Source: Ustilago trichophora
Taxonomy: Eukaryota > Basidiomycota > Ustilaginomycetes > Ustilaginales > Ustilaginaceae
Reading direction: 5' to 3'
DNA: 64,000 bases
Assembly: GCA_900323505.1 (NCBI GenBank)
Contig: OOIN01000007.1
Span: 558,001-622,000, forward strand
Below are positions 51,201-61,375 of this stretch, in pieces (within the stretch, counting starts at the first letter, position 1; the number at the start of each line of letters is the position of its first letter). A program made the translations under genes and the position numbers. Below the pieces are notes generated by a model, which made no database searches, was not told the DNA's origin, and was given only the letters and a program-made list of their open reading frames with translations.

Positions 51201-52998
51201 GATGACCGGACAGATGCGATCTGCCCGCGAAGTTGCCATGCGCGTCGTCGGATCTGGTGGTGGTCAGCAGCCTGGCATGCCTGCTGCCTTTAACGGAGGC
51301 GCTGGCGGTGCCGGCATTGGCCATGCCCAGGCTCGCGAGGCTGTCGCTGGTCTCTTTACAAGCCGATCGCAGAGCTCCAACTTCCAGGACACTCTGGTGC
51401 AGTTCCTCTCCCTGCTTGACGCAGACCTCAGCACCGTAGAGAATGCACAGACCCGACTCGACGCCATCCGTCTGGCCAACAAGCAGGGACACACTCTGCT
51501 CCACCTTGCCACGCTCATGGGCTTCCACCGTCTCGTTGAAGCCTTGATCAGCCGAGGCTGTCCACTCGATGCGCGTGACCGCAATGGCGTCACTGCTCTC
51601 CACTTTGCAGCCATCCAGGGTCGCGTCACGATTGTCCGTATGCTTTTGAGGGCTGGTGCACGCGATGATGTCGCAGATGCCAACGGTCTCTACGCCATCG
51701 ACCTGGCCCGCAACCATGACCAGGTGGATATCGAGATGATCCTTGACAACACCTCGCGTACTGGTCACTGGCAGACGCGTCGACTCACCTCTCATGCAGC
51801 TTCGAGCCTCTCTTACGATGAGGACGAAGAGGACCTCGTCTCGGACGAGCTTAGCAGTGAGGCTAGCCAGTCGGACGTGGACGAGGACAACGTCAGCACC
51901 AGCTTCGACGAGTACAGTGATGATAGTGCTTCGATCAGTGGCGACGATGCCGACGACGATGTTCGTCGTCTCACGGCAACTGACGCTGCTGATGACATCG
52001 AAGCTCGACAGGCCCTCGCGGAGCTACCAGCACCCGTCATTGACGAAAAGGCTTCTCTCAAGGCCGTCGATGCCCGTCTTGTCGAGGAGGCTACCAAGCT
52101 GTCCAGCAAGAAGAAGGAGGCCAACACTGACCAGGACTCAGCTGTCAACAAGTCGTGGTTGTCCAAGGCAGGCGACACGGGCGCCGATTGGATGAACCGA
52201 GCCTTCCTGCCTCAGACGGTGGCGCACAAGTTTGCACAGCTTCACATGCCTGCTATGCCAACCATGCCTGCCATCAACGTCTTCCACCTCGGCATCCAAG
52301 CTCCTGCCTTTATGCCCTGGTCTGGCGCTCAGCGCGGCGAGCAGGCCGATGTTCAAGGAGCATCGATCGAAGAGATTGGAGATGGAAAGGGTAAAGCCCG
52401 CTCCGAGACCGCATCGACCCCGCAAAACTGGGAGCAGGACGAGCGTGGACGCCTCCTGACGCTGTGGAAGAACATTGTCGAGGAAGGCGCCTGGAGCCTC
52501 AGCCCTTTGTACTCGCCCCCACCTGCTTACGAGTCGGTTGCTGCCGCCGAAGGACAGAGCTCCAATCCGCTCCCTGTGCAGGAAGCTTCTTCTTCGAGCA
52601 GCACTACTGCAGCCGAGACCACATCGGAAGCCAGCACTCCCGTTGCTGGTCCATCTCGCAGATCCTCCACGCGCCGACGCGCCGTTCATGCCAGTGAGGC
52701 CTCTTCCTCGGCATCCACCACCTCGACGTCAACGCACACTGCTAAGCCAGCTTCATCCACGAGCAGCTCCAACAGCAAAGGCAAAGCTTCCGCCCACAGC
52801 TCGTCCACAACTGTCGCACGTCGTCGCAAGGGTCAACTCCAGCTACGCGACGATGCCATGCTCGTATGGTTCTGGATCCCAGTACTGCTCATCGCCGCTG
52901 TCGTCTTACTCTTCTCCAAGAGCTCGAGCATCTTTAGCTACGCCGACCTGATGAGTTACTTGGACCTTCCTGCTGTTGGACGCAATCGCGAAGCTTGA
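48298..52998 (+). CDS. MGA2: Mga2/Spt23-like membrane-tethered transcription factor (IPT, ankyrin, C-terminal anchor)
   Basis: Single exon, 1566 residues; the frame begins two codons earlier with TTG, so ATG 48298 is used. After about 330 disordered residues comes the conserved Mga2/Spt23 region at about 331-564 (LKDLQVHIHGVPMHGAKSRV, GGWERIGSFTHIKLPPLSGT, VFVCKGCRQRERKRAHRKKD, HHKEKVGFCVIFTMRDWQGR). An IPT/TIG domain lies at about 861-931 (ISKLIPGEGPTSGGIEVTVL) and ankyrin repeats at about 1061-1154 (GHTLLHLATLMGFHRLVEAL, GVTALHFAAIQGRVTIVRML). A PPAY motif sits near 1407, and there is one C-terminal membrane span at about 1520-1543 (VWFWIPVLLIAAVVLLF). In yeast such proteins sit in the ER, sense lipid saturation, are cut after Rsp5 ubiquitination, and activate OLE1. 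The PPAY motif could be the Rsp5 contact here; this is inference. Confidence 0.92.
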   Translation: MSTSLASASQHTHYNLHSDPQSTSPPSLTTTSSPTSSDSTGDDEATANSRARSTASHRRAAEAAAAAAAAHQSANNAFSPSIWGQHPQSLISGLDASDIETHQRAKLGLEVMNFAGWDTNFANLGGQNDPDLSMDMDSTSSTDYAFSPHSIQSPASSHNAMPSFSGASHAMTQDSPSGSDSKTGSMPRDPATIASTASFAGSGDDSDGHVAWTGKTSDNDEAMFDSFVQAGSFDSPVIKSESGATHANGANGHSSASMNIPTSSSAAMMPPTAPVKASAPRKSTTTANASASSSRRNSGESSEPKKLAGSSTAVSRRIGSQTAVHSNNLDADLGYSAFEVVRPNREGLKDLQVHIHGVPMHGAKSRVETQIRMRIELVRPKAIPAGGWERIGSFTHIKLPPLSGTKRKSKKYQKTDVPPDKTLFVDATVVNATPPHDRVFVCKGCRQRERKRAHRKKDPKTPLETQPTDEEMKSLGIDPSAPDAVEKTQARMEEEEKKRVVLFNCGDFVDFEEGEAVLPTRITCYCRHHKEKVGFCVIFTMRDWQGRLIATGSTPPIMITDDHKSMGIAAQAAQAAAAGAASNASSPSAPASLGVVKQVNGTSPRNPPPQQSQIADDQSSAAASTSGSATPNGSVSTEAPPKQRKERSKPYDGNRRRRNTSGKDLNMTPYSGTGQNTPSISATSPPAVGNGGVDFSSNDFWNAFATAGTAMTGLGRSNSTSTGAKTPGDASSVGGSPAPAGMVGAGPAQTMQQPNGILQQPLQLPQMPPQMQAQLAQGSLSPTTLQTNLASLPNFDLEQFFRNAQAGVSSGVDFAQLMAMAAAAALPPHLRPNSTPPGPVNPAFTQASPPSQNHSVEQAPIPRISKLIPGEGPTSGGIEVTVLGENFTEGITCVFGDVPASNTKVWASNTLVCLLPPSSSPGPVVVSVKGATQIAQPPPVNGPLQLFTYIDTTDRALMELALQVVGLQMTGQMRSAREVAMRVVGSGGGQQPGMPAAFNGGAGGAGIGHAQAREAVAGLFTSRSQSSNFQDTLVQFLSLLDADLSTVENAQTRLDAIRLANKQGHTLLHLATLMGFHRLVEALISRGCPLDARDRNGVTALHFAAIQGRVTIVRMLLRAGARDDVADANGLYAIDLARNHDQVDIEMILDNTSRTGHWQTRRLTSHAASSLSYDEDEEDLVSDELSSEASQSDVDEDNVSTSFDEYSDDSASISGDDADDDVRRLTATDAADDIEARQALAELPAPVIDEKASLKAVDARLVEEATKLSSKKKEANTDQDSAVNKSWLSKAGDTGADWMNRAFLPQTVAHKFAQLHMPAMPTMPAINVFHLGIQAPAFMPWSGAQRGEQADVQGASIEEIGDGKGKARSETASTPQNWEQDERGRLLTLWKNIVEEGAWSLSPLYSPPPAYESVAAAEGQSSNPLPVQEASSSSSTTAAETTSEASTPVAGPSRRSSTRRRAVHASEASSSASTTSTSTHTAKPASSTSSSNSKGKASAHSSSTTVARRRKGQLQLRDDAMLVWFWIPVLLIAAVVLLFSKSSSIFSYADLMSYLDLPAVGRNREA

Positions 52999-53497
52999 TT
53001 GCTCTCTTCTCTCACACGAACATTTACGTTCGATTCTTATGGCCAGCCTGGGGATTTTGGCCGCTGTTGACCCGACTTGCACCCATTGTGCGTTTTTTTT
53101 AATCATTCTACTTGCGATTTTTGCTCTTTTTGTACCAACTCGTGTTGCGCTGTTTCTATCAAATGTACTATTTGGCCTGTCTTTGGGTGTTGATAAAGTG
53201 TCAATGCTAGCATGACGTTACGCTCGTGCGTGATTGCCAGTTAATGCAGGCTACATCGAGCCTGCACATGTCGCGTTGGAATCTCTCAGTTTCCTGCTAT
53301 GGAGCTTGACTCGTTGTCACATTGCCCAATTGTGCGTGCATACAGCGGGAGGAGGTATGACGGATCCATTTGATTAATATCGGTTAATCTATGATACAGG
53401 AGGAGAGTTGAGGTGTGCAATACAGGATAAAATATTTCAAGAAAAACAGACGGATTTTTTTTGATTTTTTTTTTTTTTTTGTCCTTGACGCCTTTGT
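52999..53497. other. Convergent 3' intergenic region
   Basis: 499 bp between the convergent mga2-like and hydroxylase genes, with T tracts at 53092-53100 and 53453-53480. No gene seen. Confidence 0.5.
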
Positions 53498-54601
53498 TTA
53501 CCACTGAGGGAACCAGATTTTGTCGGAAGTATCGATCAAGTGGGCCTGCATCTCTTTTCTGGGCATGACGGTTGCGAATAGTTTATCGAAGATTCTGGTT
53601 TGTTTTCCGTAGTTTCCGGAAGTTTTCCAGCCGTTGGAATGGTGAAGGTCATGATCTTCAATGATGATTTCCATGTCGATTTTTGCCAAGGGGATGAGGT
53701 CGAATGCGGGGGAAGTGCCTGCTACACGAACTCCAGAGTGACCGAGTAATTCGAGCATCTCTACGTAAGTCCAGCAGATGATCCAATCGTAAAAACCCAT
53801 AGGTAGAGCAAGTCGAACGGTAAAGTAGGCTAGAACGGGGATGACGACAACGTCTCCCCATTCTTGAACCGTGTCTGCGTAGAGGGAGAGGACCGAGGTT
53901 GGAAGTTTTGCAGTATGATGAGTGCGATGGAATTTCCAGAGGGAATCGTACTCGTGCATGGATCGGTGATACCAATAGAACCAAAAGTCGACGGCGATGG
54001 AGAAGGCGGGGATGAGGATGGGGATCCAGGGTGAAATGGACATGGGTTTGGTTGGGTCGTAGATCAAAAGTGTTGCGGCTACGGGTCGAAGGAAGCCAGT
54101 CATAAGGAGAGATGTGAGTACTTGGCTGACTCGATGGTCGGGAATGCCATCTCGATTCTTGTTCGGTTGAAGATATCCCGTAGACTCTCCAACACGACGA
54201 ATACTGTGAAGGATGTTAAGACCGTACAACGAAGTATAGGTTCCCCAGAAAATCATGTTGACAATGTGACCCCAATTGTGACCCGTGTACTGTGTATAGG
54301 CCCATTGCAGCGCAAAAGCGGCACCAAAACGCATCCAGATATAGAGGTGGCCAGAAAGGTTGTTAAAGACGGGGATAGGATCGTCCATTTCATGAACAAC
54401 AGTGGTTGAGCCCGCTGGGATCGGGTCAATGTCAAAGAGGTGGATTATCCAGTGGGCTAAGCCCCAATCTTTCTTGTTCTCGGGTTGATGCCATGTCGAT
54501 TTGAGTGGTCCTTGAGATGGTCGGATGGGTTGCGGTTGAAGTACCTTCTTGCCCTTGGACGCGCCGCGGTTGGTGGTGGTGGTGGTTGGCACTTCACTCA
54601 T
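53498..54601 (-). CDS. Fatty-acid hydroxylase / sterol desaturase superfamily membrane enzyme
   Basis: Single exon, 367 residues, ATG at 54601. It has the histidine motifs of the di-iron membrane oxygenase family: HRSMH (212-216), HRTHH (225-229) and HDLHH (317-321), the last in HDLHHSNGWKTSGNYG. Hydrophobic spans lie around 85-130, 165-210 and 252-285. The family includes C4- and C5-sterol oxidases, sphingolipid hydroxylases and related enzymes in the ER. The substrate here cannot be assigned from sequence alone, and similarity to Erg3, Erg25, Sur2 or Scs7 was not obvious. The N-terminal 40 residues are basic and low in complexity. The gene is convergent with the Mga2-like lipid regulator. 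Confidence 0.85.
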   Translation of the reverse strand: MSEVPTTTTTNRGASKGKKVLQPQPIRPSQGPLKSTWHQPENKKDWGLAHWIIHLFDIDPIPAGSTTVVHEMDDPIPVFNNLSGHLYIWMRFGAAFALQWAYTQYTGHNWGHIVNMIFWGTYTSLYGLNILHSIRRVGESTGYLQPNKNRDGIPDHRVSQVLTSLLMTGFLRPVAATLLIYDPTKPMSISPWIPILIPAFSIAVDFWFYWYHRSMHEYDSLWKFHRTHHTAKLPTSVLSLYADTVQEWGDVVVIPVLAYFTVRLALPMGFYDWIICWTYVEMLELLGHSGVRVAGTSPAFDLIPLAKIDMEIIIEDHDLHHSNGWKTSGNYGKQTRIFDKLFATVMPRKEMQAHLIDTSDKIWFPQW

Positions 54602-54699
54602 GATTTGACTAGAGTTGCCACAGCGGAAAACGATGTGGCCAAAGAGGTATCGCAGGTAAATGACAATTGGAAGACAAAGCCTTCAGACAAGGATGCTAG

Positions 54700-54708
54700 A
54701 TATATATT
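54700..54708 (-). promoter_or_regulatory. TATA-like box, hydroxylase gene
   Basis: ATATATATT about 100 bp upstream of the hydroxylase ATG, read on the minus strand as AATATATAT. The position fits a fungal core promoter; the assignment is by position only. Confidence 0.3.
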
Positions 54709-55665
54709 CACATGCCACGTCCTATGACCAACACTCGAGAATGCATTGTGAAATCAATGACAGCTTGTAAGATGGCAAAGCATGAACCGCTCCAAAGCAA
54801 ATCTCTGGCGGTTGCGGCGAAGTAAAGTAAGACGCTTTTTTTGTCGCGTGAAATGCAGCCGAACGGCGCAAAGAAAAAAAAAGAAAAAGATAGCGAGCAG
54901 CCAGCGCCTAGCATATACAGTAAATATTTCAGAGCCGTTGTTGGGGAGTTGCTTTGATTTCTCAATTCGCTGATGGACCATTCACATTGGCTTAGCTTCA
55001 GTGGTAGAGCATATCCCCCCCCCCAAAAAAAATGGGAGAACAAGATCCCTTAACAACACCTTGTATCATGCCTGGTGGATAGGGTGGGCTTCTGTGTGAT
55101 CGCGTGAATGTTCTTCTACCCCAGTGTGACATTACACAAAGGCCTGTGGGAGCTCTTTCAGGTTCAAAAATTTTGTTCTCTTTCAAACAGTGCAGAAGTA
55201 TTGGTCTTCTCCGCTGTCAAAATGTGCTAGGGCTGACAAAGCCACGCTGCTGCTCATCTTAGCTTGAACGGCTCTGGCTGCATGTCGTTGAAATATCTGC
55301 TTTTGGATCACATCAAAAATGAAATTAAGTTGAAGAAATTCGAATTGAAAAAGGTGGTGCAGAAAAAGACCTGGAAATATAAACATGTTAGCTAGGCCTA
55401 AAATGCACCTGAAGCAGGAAGGTTTTTTCTGTCAAACAGAGAGGCCTAACATCGAAACGGAAATGGTAGACTGTTAGACAGACAGTATGTCATCGCAAAT
55501 GCGGTTCGGATATTTCCAGAGCTTTCCAAGTCAATGGTCGTTGGCCAAGGTGCGATCGCGAAGCCAATTTAATCTGGCGAATGCATCGATTTAGTGCATC
55601 TGCTCAGTTACAGTAGCATGCATTTCCTGATTCTCAAGTCCGACGGACAGGAGCTTGGCCTTTGG

Positions 55666-55681
55666 TGTACAGTACTGTACA
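55666..55681. repeat. GTACWGTAC palindrome, 16 nt
   Basis: TGTACAGTACTGTACA is a perfect 16-nt palindrome containing two overlapping GTACWGTAC units. Confidence 0.9.
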
Positions 55682-55738
55682 TATTCGCCTTCCGAGTGTG
55701 TGGGGAAGCACAGGACACATGACGTAAATGCCAACACT

Positions 55739-55756
55739 TGTACTGTACTGTACTGC
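55739..55756. repeat. GTACTGTAC tandem units
   Basis: Two overlapping GTACTGTAC units (55740, 55745), followed directly by a GCTC tetranucleotide repeat (about 55758-55780). It is 60 nt from the previous palindrome. Confidence 0.85.
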
Positions 55757-56005
55757 AGCTCGCTCGCTCGCTCGCTCACTCTTGCTGATTTTTTTCCCTT
55801 TTTTCTTTTGACGCTATTATTAGGCGGGTGGCCTTTTGCCGAACAGGCCACCATCTCGTTGCTATGCTACAGTACGCTGCTTGGGCTTTTTTTTGGCCAG
55901 GTTTCGCATGCACGAAGATGCTGGAAGCTCGAGGAAAGGTGGGCGCTAAAGGAGATGGTCATGACGAAGTGCAGCCTTGAAGCATGTGTGGGGTACGCGA
56001 GGCTA

Positions 56006-56032
56006 TGTACTGTACTGTACAGTATGGTACGT
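56006..56032. repeat. GTACWGTAC cluster
   Basis: Two overlapping GTACTGTAC units (56007, 56012). TACTGTACAGTA (56013-56024) is a 12-nt palindrome, followed by GGTACGTAC. Confidence 0.85.
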
Positions 56033-56198
56033 ACTTTGCTAATGATGTAGGTCAAAAGCAAGATAGATTGGATTGGCTTTGCAACGATGTTACGTGAGGC
56101 GTGCAGTCAACGGAAGCTAGAAGCAGTCTCTTTTCCTTGTTGTCACATGCTCTCTTCCTCGAGTGTGCTTGGACATGAGATCCGTTTCGAGCCCGAGG

Positions 56199-56213
56199 AT
56201 ACAGTACTGTACA
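56199..56213. repeat. GTACTGTAC palindrome
   Basis: TACAGTACTGTA (56200-56211) is a 12-nt palindrome that includes one GTACTGTAC unit at 56204. Confidence 0.85.
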
Positions 56214-58682
56214 GGATGATGACTCTGTGGCTGATCTCAAAACAATATCATGCATCTTACCCAGGAGTCGTGCTTGGCTGGCTGAGAATGAAAGCCATTC
56301 ATGTGGGAAAAGTCACACACACACACACCACGTTGACCGGTCATAACAGCACCTCGTGATTTGCATCGTCTTGATCGAGAGCTTTGTTCCACCTGCTCAT
56401 CACATCACATCACTATCTCACTCTCAGCATGGGCGATCTTCGAGTTTTTCCACACATCCTAGAGAAAGAAAAAGGGCTCCGTTTCTTGCGCCTGTATCGT
56501 ATCGGCAAAGGCCAATCTGGTTGAAATGACTGAGGCAAAGGTCTGGAACACATGACTGTAAGTCCTTTGGCCGAATTTCCTTCCGTCGGCAGCCCTCGCC
56601 GGACCTTTCTTTTTTGGAACAATTCCCGATGGGAAAAATCCAAACAAGCCTCCTGCCGAATCAACCTCACACCTCTGAAAAGACAGGCAAAGCTGGTTCC
56701 TGATCTCGTGGACAGCTGTACGATGTTCTGTAGCTTGCCGCTGCCGTTGCCGCTCTTTGTTTCTGAACAGTTAATGAGGACAGCATACCATCTTCGAGTG
56801 TCAAACTTGGTGATTAGATGAACAGAATGCCGCTGAGCACAGCGAAAGTCTAGGTAAGAATGAGAAAAAGGTTGTGCTATCCACACGTTGGTAGACAGTC
56901 TAGAGTCTCACACAGCAACCATGAAGCAGAGTCATCTTCCGTCCGAGAGACCGACAGAATGACCACGAGGCAAACGTACTAGAGCTCGTGCTCGTGCTAG
57001 GAATAGAACTCGACCCTCTCGCATGTCTTCTGTGCCCTTCCCGTCTCGAAAAGGCTAGAATCTCAGCTTGCGGCGATTCACATGGATCTGCTTCATGCTA
57101 CAGTGCAATCGCCTGCGCCAAAGAAAGCGAGACACGCTGAGAACCCTCTGAATCCTCTACAGTACATATGTCCGGCGTTCCAAGACTAATTTTTCCATCT
57201 CGTGCTTTTGTTTTGCTATACCGACTCAAAGCTTCGGACACCGAGTAGTCTACCTCACCATCACCGCTGATGTAGACAGCAACACCGACAAAGCTTTGGC
57301 AACGTGAAAGGCTGATCGGCTATGTACAGAATGCAGGACGAAACGCCATCGCTCAACCTTGGTTTAATGACAACGCGAGAACGTGGTTCGGAAACACGAA
57401 CGGTCGTATGCAGACGCGGAGAGTTTTCATCTTGAATCATTCGCCTAAGTGACGCGATACTGTAACGCTGTTTCTCATTCGAGTCACCATTTTGCATCTA
57501 GGCAAGGCAGAGGACAAGTTTGAGAAGAGATCTTCAAAGAATGCAACGGTGAACGGCAGGGCGGGATCTGCAGGGCGGGCGGTGTTGTAAGATGGTGTCG
57601 GGGCGAAAGAGGGAGAGTCAAATAGGTGAATAGAATTCAGATGAGGGCGTTGTCGTTGAAAAAGGCAAAGCCGGTGTCTCGCGTAACTGAGGTGGCAAGG
57701 TTTGTTCATGATGGCCGTCTGCGCCTTCCTGGCTTTCTTGAGTGGCAAATTGGCATCTCTCTGTCTCCTTTGCTGCTGCTGTTATCAGGACTGTTCAGCG
57801 TTGGCAGGCGAAAGTTTCGAAAAACATCTCGGCTCGACAACCGGTGTTGAGAGCACAAAGCCACGCGAGAACATAATAACCACCAAGCGAACAGAGATCG
57901 AGGTGCTGCCATTTTGGCAACCCCATGAACAGAAACGCATCTCATGGATCGGATGAGTACACAAGAGAGGGCAAGATACAGTGTCAGTCATACAAAATCG
58001 ACGTTACAAACGGAGACCAAGCGAGGTCGGACAGGCTCTCCGAGATGCGCGAAGACAGCAGTATCCACAGATGCACCGAGTAGGAAGGGAGGGTCGTAAA
58101 TAAGCTTGTCTGTACTTGTTGCGCTCATGCAGCGGGTTGTGTGTTGTTCTCTGGGCTTTTTGGTACTCTCGGAAAGGATTACAAATCGTGCTCGGTGTGA
58201 ATTGAGGGATATGTGTGTTTGGTCAGAGAGAAACAGGACTTCTTGTGTTGTGGCGGTGAAGGAGGAGGTAACCTGGCAATGCAAGATGAGCAACCGCGGT
58301 TGGGCGAATTTGAAATTTTTGTCACTGCTCTCCTCTCAGCTTATACCCTCCCTTACTCCTTACAAGGCCTGCCAGCGCGAAGCTCATGTCTCTCTGTGTA
58401 AGGTCTAGTTTAATGAACCGGTGGCGACGGCGCACACACAGAGAGAGACAGAGAGAGAGACAGTTCCGTGTTATTGCTACATTACGACTCCGGTAATGTC
58501 GGAGTGCAGACACACCGCAACAAAGAGAAACAGCAGCTGTAAAATTGGACGCACGCGTGGCTCCAAACTCAGAAACCAAAAAATAAAAATAAAAAAGGTA
58601 AAAAAAATAAAAAAATGCGGGGAGGATCGGATCGGATGTGCATGCTTTTTTGAACTTCGTGTTGCCTTCTGATCCTCACTGC

Positions 58683-58700
58683 TGTATACTGTACAGTACT
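58683..58700. repeat. GTACAGTAC palindrome
   Basis: TACTGTACAGTA (58687-58698) is a 12-nt palindrome with one GTACAGTAC unit at 58691. Confidence 0.85.
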
Positions 58701-61339
58701 CTCTCATTTTTCTTGCTGACTGCATATGCAGGAAAACTCCATGCTGCACACGCAGGCACCTAGCTAACTCAAAACAAGCCTGCATACAGTTTTGTATGGA
58801 CAAGGTGGGGTTTAGTTCCGGTTAAACCGTTCGCCTCCGCTGATGCTGTTGTTGCTGCTTCTGCAATTGTCCCCCTTTTGTCAAGCTAGTCCACAGTGAC
58901 GGTGACACACGATCCGTGGCGGCAGCAAATAATATGGGACGTCTGAGTTAGAGAAAAGAAAGAGACAAAGGAATGTGTTGTGCTTTGCAACTCTTTCCGG
59001 TTGTGCATATATCGCTGCCGTTGTCATTATCATTGTCGTTGGTTTGCCGATCTCCAGGAGCGTGGTGGTGTGGGTTATGGATCACTGGATCAGTCTGCGT
59101 AATTTAGGAGGTCACCAGTGGTGCAACTTGCAGTACTTTGCCAAGGCTTTCTCTTGTACATTGGTATGCTCTGTCATGAATGAATGGATTGCCTCCTCTA
59201 CGAAAGCATCAAGTATAGCGAACCAAACCAAAGAAAATAAGAGACCTGAGCGCTACGCAAGGAGGGCGTCGCTGCCAAACTCAGACATGGAAGGGCAGGT
59301 GAGCTGCAGCTTTGTGCTAGAATGGCAATCATCAAAATTGATCTAGCCGAGGTGACCATCCAATCGGATGTCGTTGAGGGCGCTGTTTTTGAGAAACAAA
59401 CTCGCAATCTGATTGGTTGTTGACTTGCCCCCCCCCCCCTTCCCCCACACACGGAAGGGAACAGACGGCAGAAACAAAAGGGTTAGAGGCAAGAAAGAGA
59501 GGGGGGACAATGCAACTCTTGTGTTCCCATGCATATGCAGTATGCAGTGTGCGTCTCTGATGCGAATTTTGTTCCACCCAAAAGCCATGCTGAACCAAAG
59601 CTAAGTGCACTTAGGCTAGAGGGCAAGGCGAGTAATTACAGCAGGATTCAATAAATCGAAGGTTTTAGCAGGACTGTGTGCGGGGTCGAATTCAATTTTT
59701 TTCTTTCTTTTTTTTTTTTCTTTCGTCTTTTTGTTTAGCATCTCAACCGCCCTCAATTTGTATCTAGTTTTGTAATTGGTTCCTAGGCGAGGTGAAATGC
59801 ACATTTGCAAATCAGCCCTTTTCGGCACAATCGATGGCGTACACTTTATCTCTGGTTTTGATGATCAACAACAACCTCTTGGTCCATTATTGTCAAAGCA
59901 CACCTTGCTCTCTGGATGCAATCGAGTTTGGCGTCTATTTGAGGCTCTTGCTATGATGAGATGGGACTGGGATTGAAAAGGCTCCGTTGCGGGCATTGGC
60001 CATTTCGAAACGCCGCAAGGAACAGGCAAGAGCCAAAAGGGTACGACAAGCAAAAGCCCTTTTTTTGATGTCTCTCAGCTCTGTGCGACTTGCCAAATTG
60101 CGCGGTGCACGCGAACCCCGGCTTCACCGAAAATCGAATTATGTGGTGCCTACACAGGCATTGGAGCAGTCTCCTGGCAAGAATAATCAATTCTACCTGG
60201 TAAAAATGATTTTTTTTTAAAAAAAAAAGATGTTGCTGCAGGTGCAAGCAGTTCCATCGTCACCTGTATGTTCGTCTTTATTGTGTCTGCTCGACATCCT
60301 CGCTTAGTGCACATTGCTGATGCATACACAGAAACACTGACGATGGGGTGGCGCGGCGGAGTCGAAAATCCTTGGCACAGACCTAAATACACATACAGTA
60401 CATCTCTCTGCCTGGCCTCTCTGTCTCTCTTTTTTTGCCTCAGGAGATGCTGCCGCTGATGCTTCAAAACTCTCGCTGTTGTCAAGTGATTCCTGCCGTA
60501 CTGTCTAGTCTCCGGCAAGCCGGCCTCAGCTTTCCGAATACTGAGTGAACTTGGAGCGCGGCCGCTCATCCGCTCTTCTCTGTCGGTGAAGCACCTGTCA
60601 ATTCTGCTTCCCGTGTTTGAACAAACCCTTCTTCTTCACTGCCAACTCATCCAGACCTAGAATGATCCTCCCTTGCTCTCGTAGCAGCCATCCTTCGCAT
60701 AATCCAATCCCTCCGTTGCCCAGCAAAACTCGCTTGCAATTGTCCAAGCGCGCGACGCAAGCTCTCTGCCCCCCGCCATTTAGGCTGGTTTCGACCCCGC
60801 CTTTTTTTTTCTTCTTTTTTTTTTCTTCTCCCTCTTTGTCTTCTTTTGCAGCTCTGGTGCATTCTCCCATCTCTATTCTCCCTCGTTGCCTCTGTGTCAC
60901 CATCCTCGTCTCGCTTAAGTGCAGCTAACCTATTCTCTCGTCTTGTGCCTCATCCTTCTCCCTTTTTTTTGGTGCTGTAAGTGAATGCAGATGCAGATGC
61001 ACTTTGTCTCCGAATCGACGCTCTGCTGCAGTTTGCAGCTGTGATGCATTACCGTGTTTCTCGTGTAAAGTGCCTTGCTTCTATTTGCACTGTTCTCGCT
61101 GCCGTGTCCGTCGGTTGGACGCATTTTCTTGCCAACCACACATTAAGACGACTTACAACGTCGAACCAAAGCCGCTTGTTTAGTGATTTTGGCAGCAGTC
61201 CAACCCTGTCCGTTGGCTCTCATTGTTCTCCTCGTGTCTAGCCCTCCAGAAGCCAGCTGTTCGCCAGTGCCAGCCCTGTCTTGTCCTCTTCTCTTGTCTC
61301 ACCCTAACCCTTGCTCAACCTTTCGCCTGGGTCTCTCAC

Positions 61340-61375
61340 CTCTCCCTCTCCCTCTCCCTCTCCCTCTCCCTGTCC
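61340..61375. repeat. CCCTCT hexamer repeat
   Basis: Five to six CCCTCT units in the pyrimidine-rich region upstream of the Zn2Cys6 gene. Confidence 0.85.

Noticed and set aside
54984..55013. tRNA-like 5' half (TTAGCTTCAGTGGTAGAGCA, A-box match)
   Set aside because: No B-box (GGTTCNANNCC), no anticodon or T-arm pairing, and the following sequence is a C10A8 run. Probably chance or a degenerate fragment.
56413..56886. 157-codon minus-strand frame in the gene-free region
   Set aside because: The composition is random-like and it has no motif or promoter context; equal-length frames are expected by chance at this GC content.
58973..59346. Plus-strand frame with a hydrophobic N-terminal stretch
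   Set aside because: The frame depends on a non-ATG start, shows no conserved motif, and sits among A/T tracts; not enough to call a small membrane protein.
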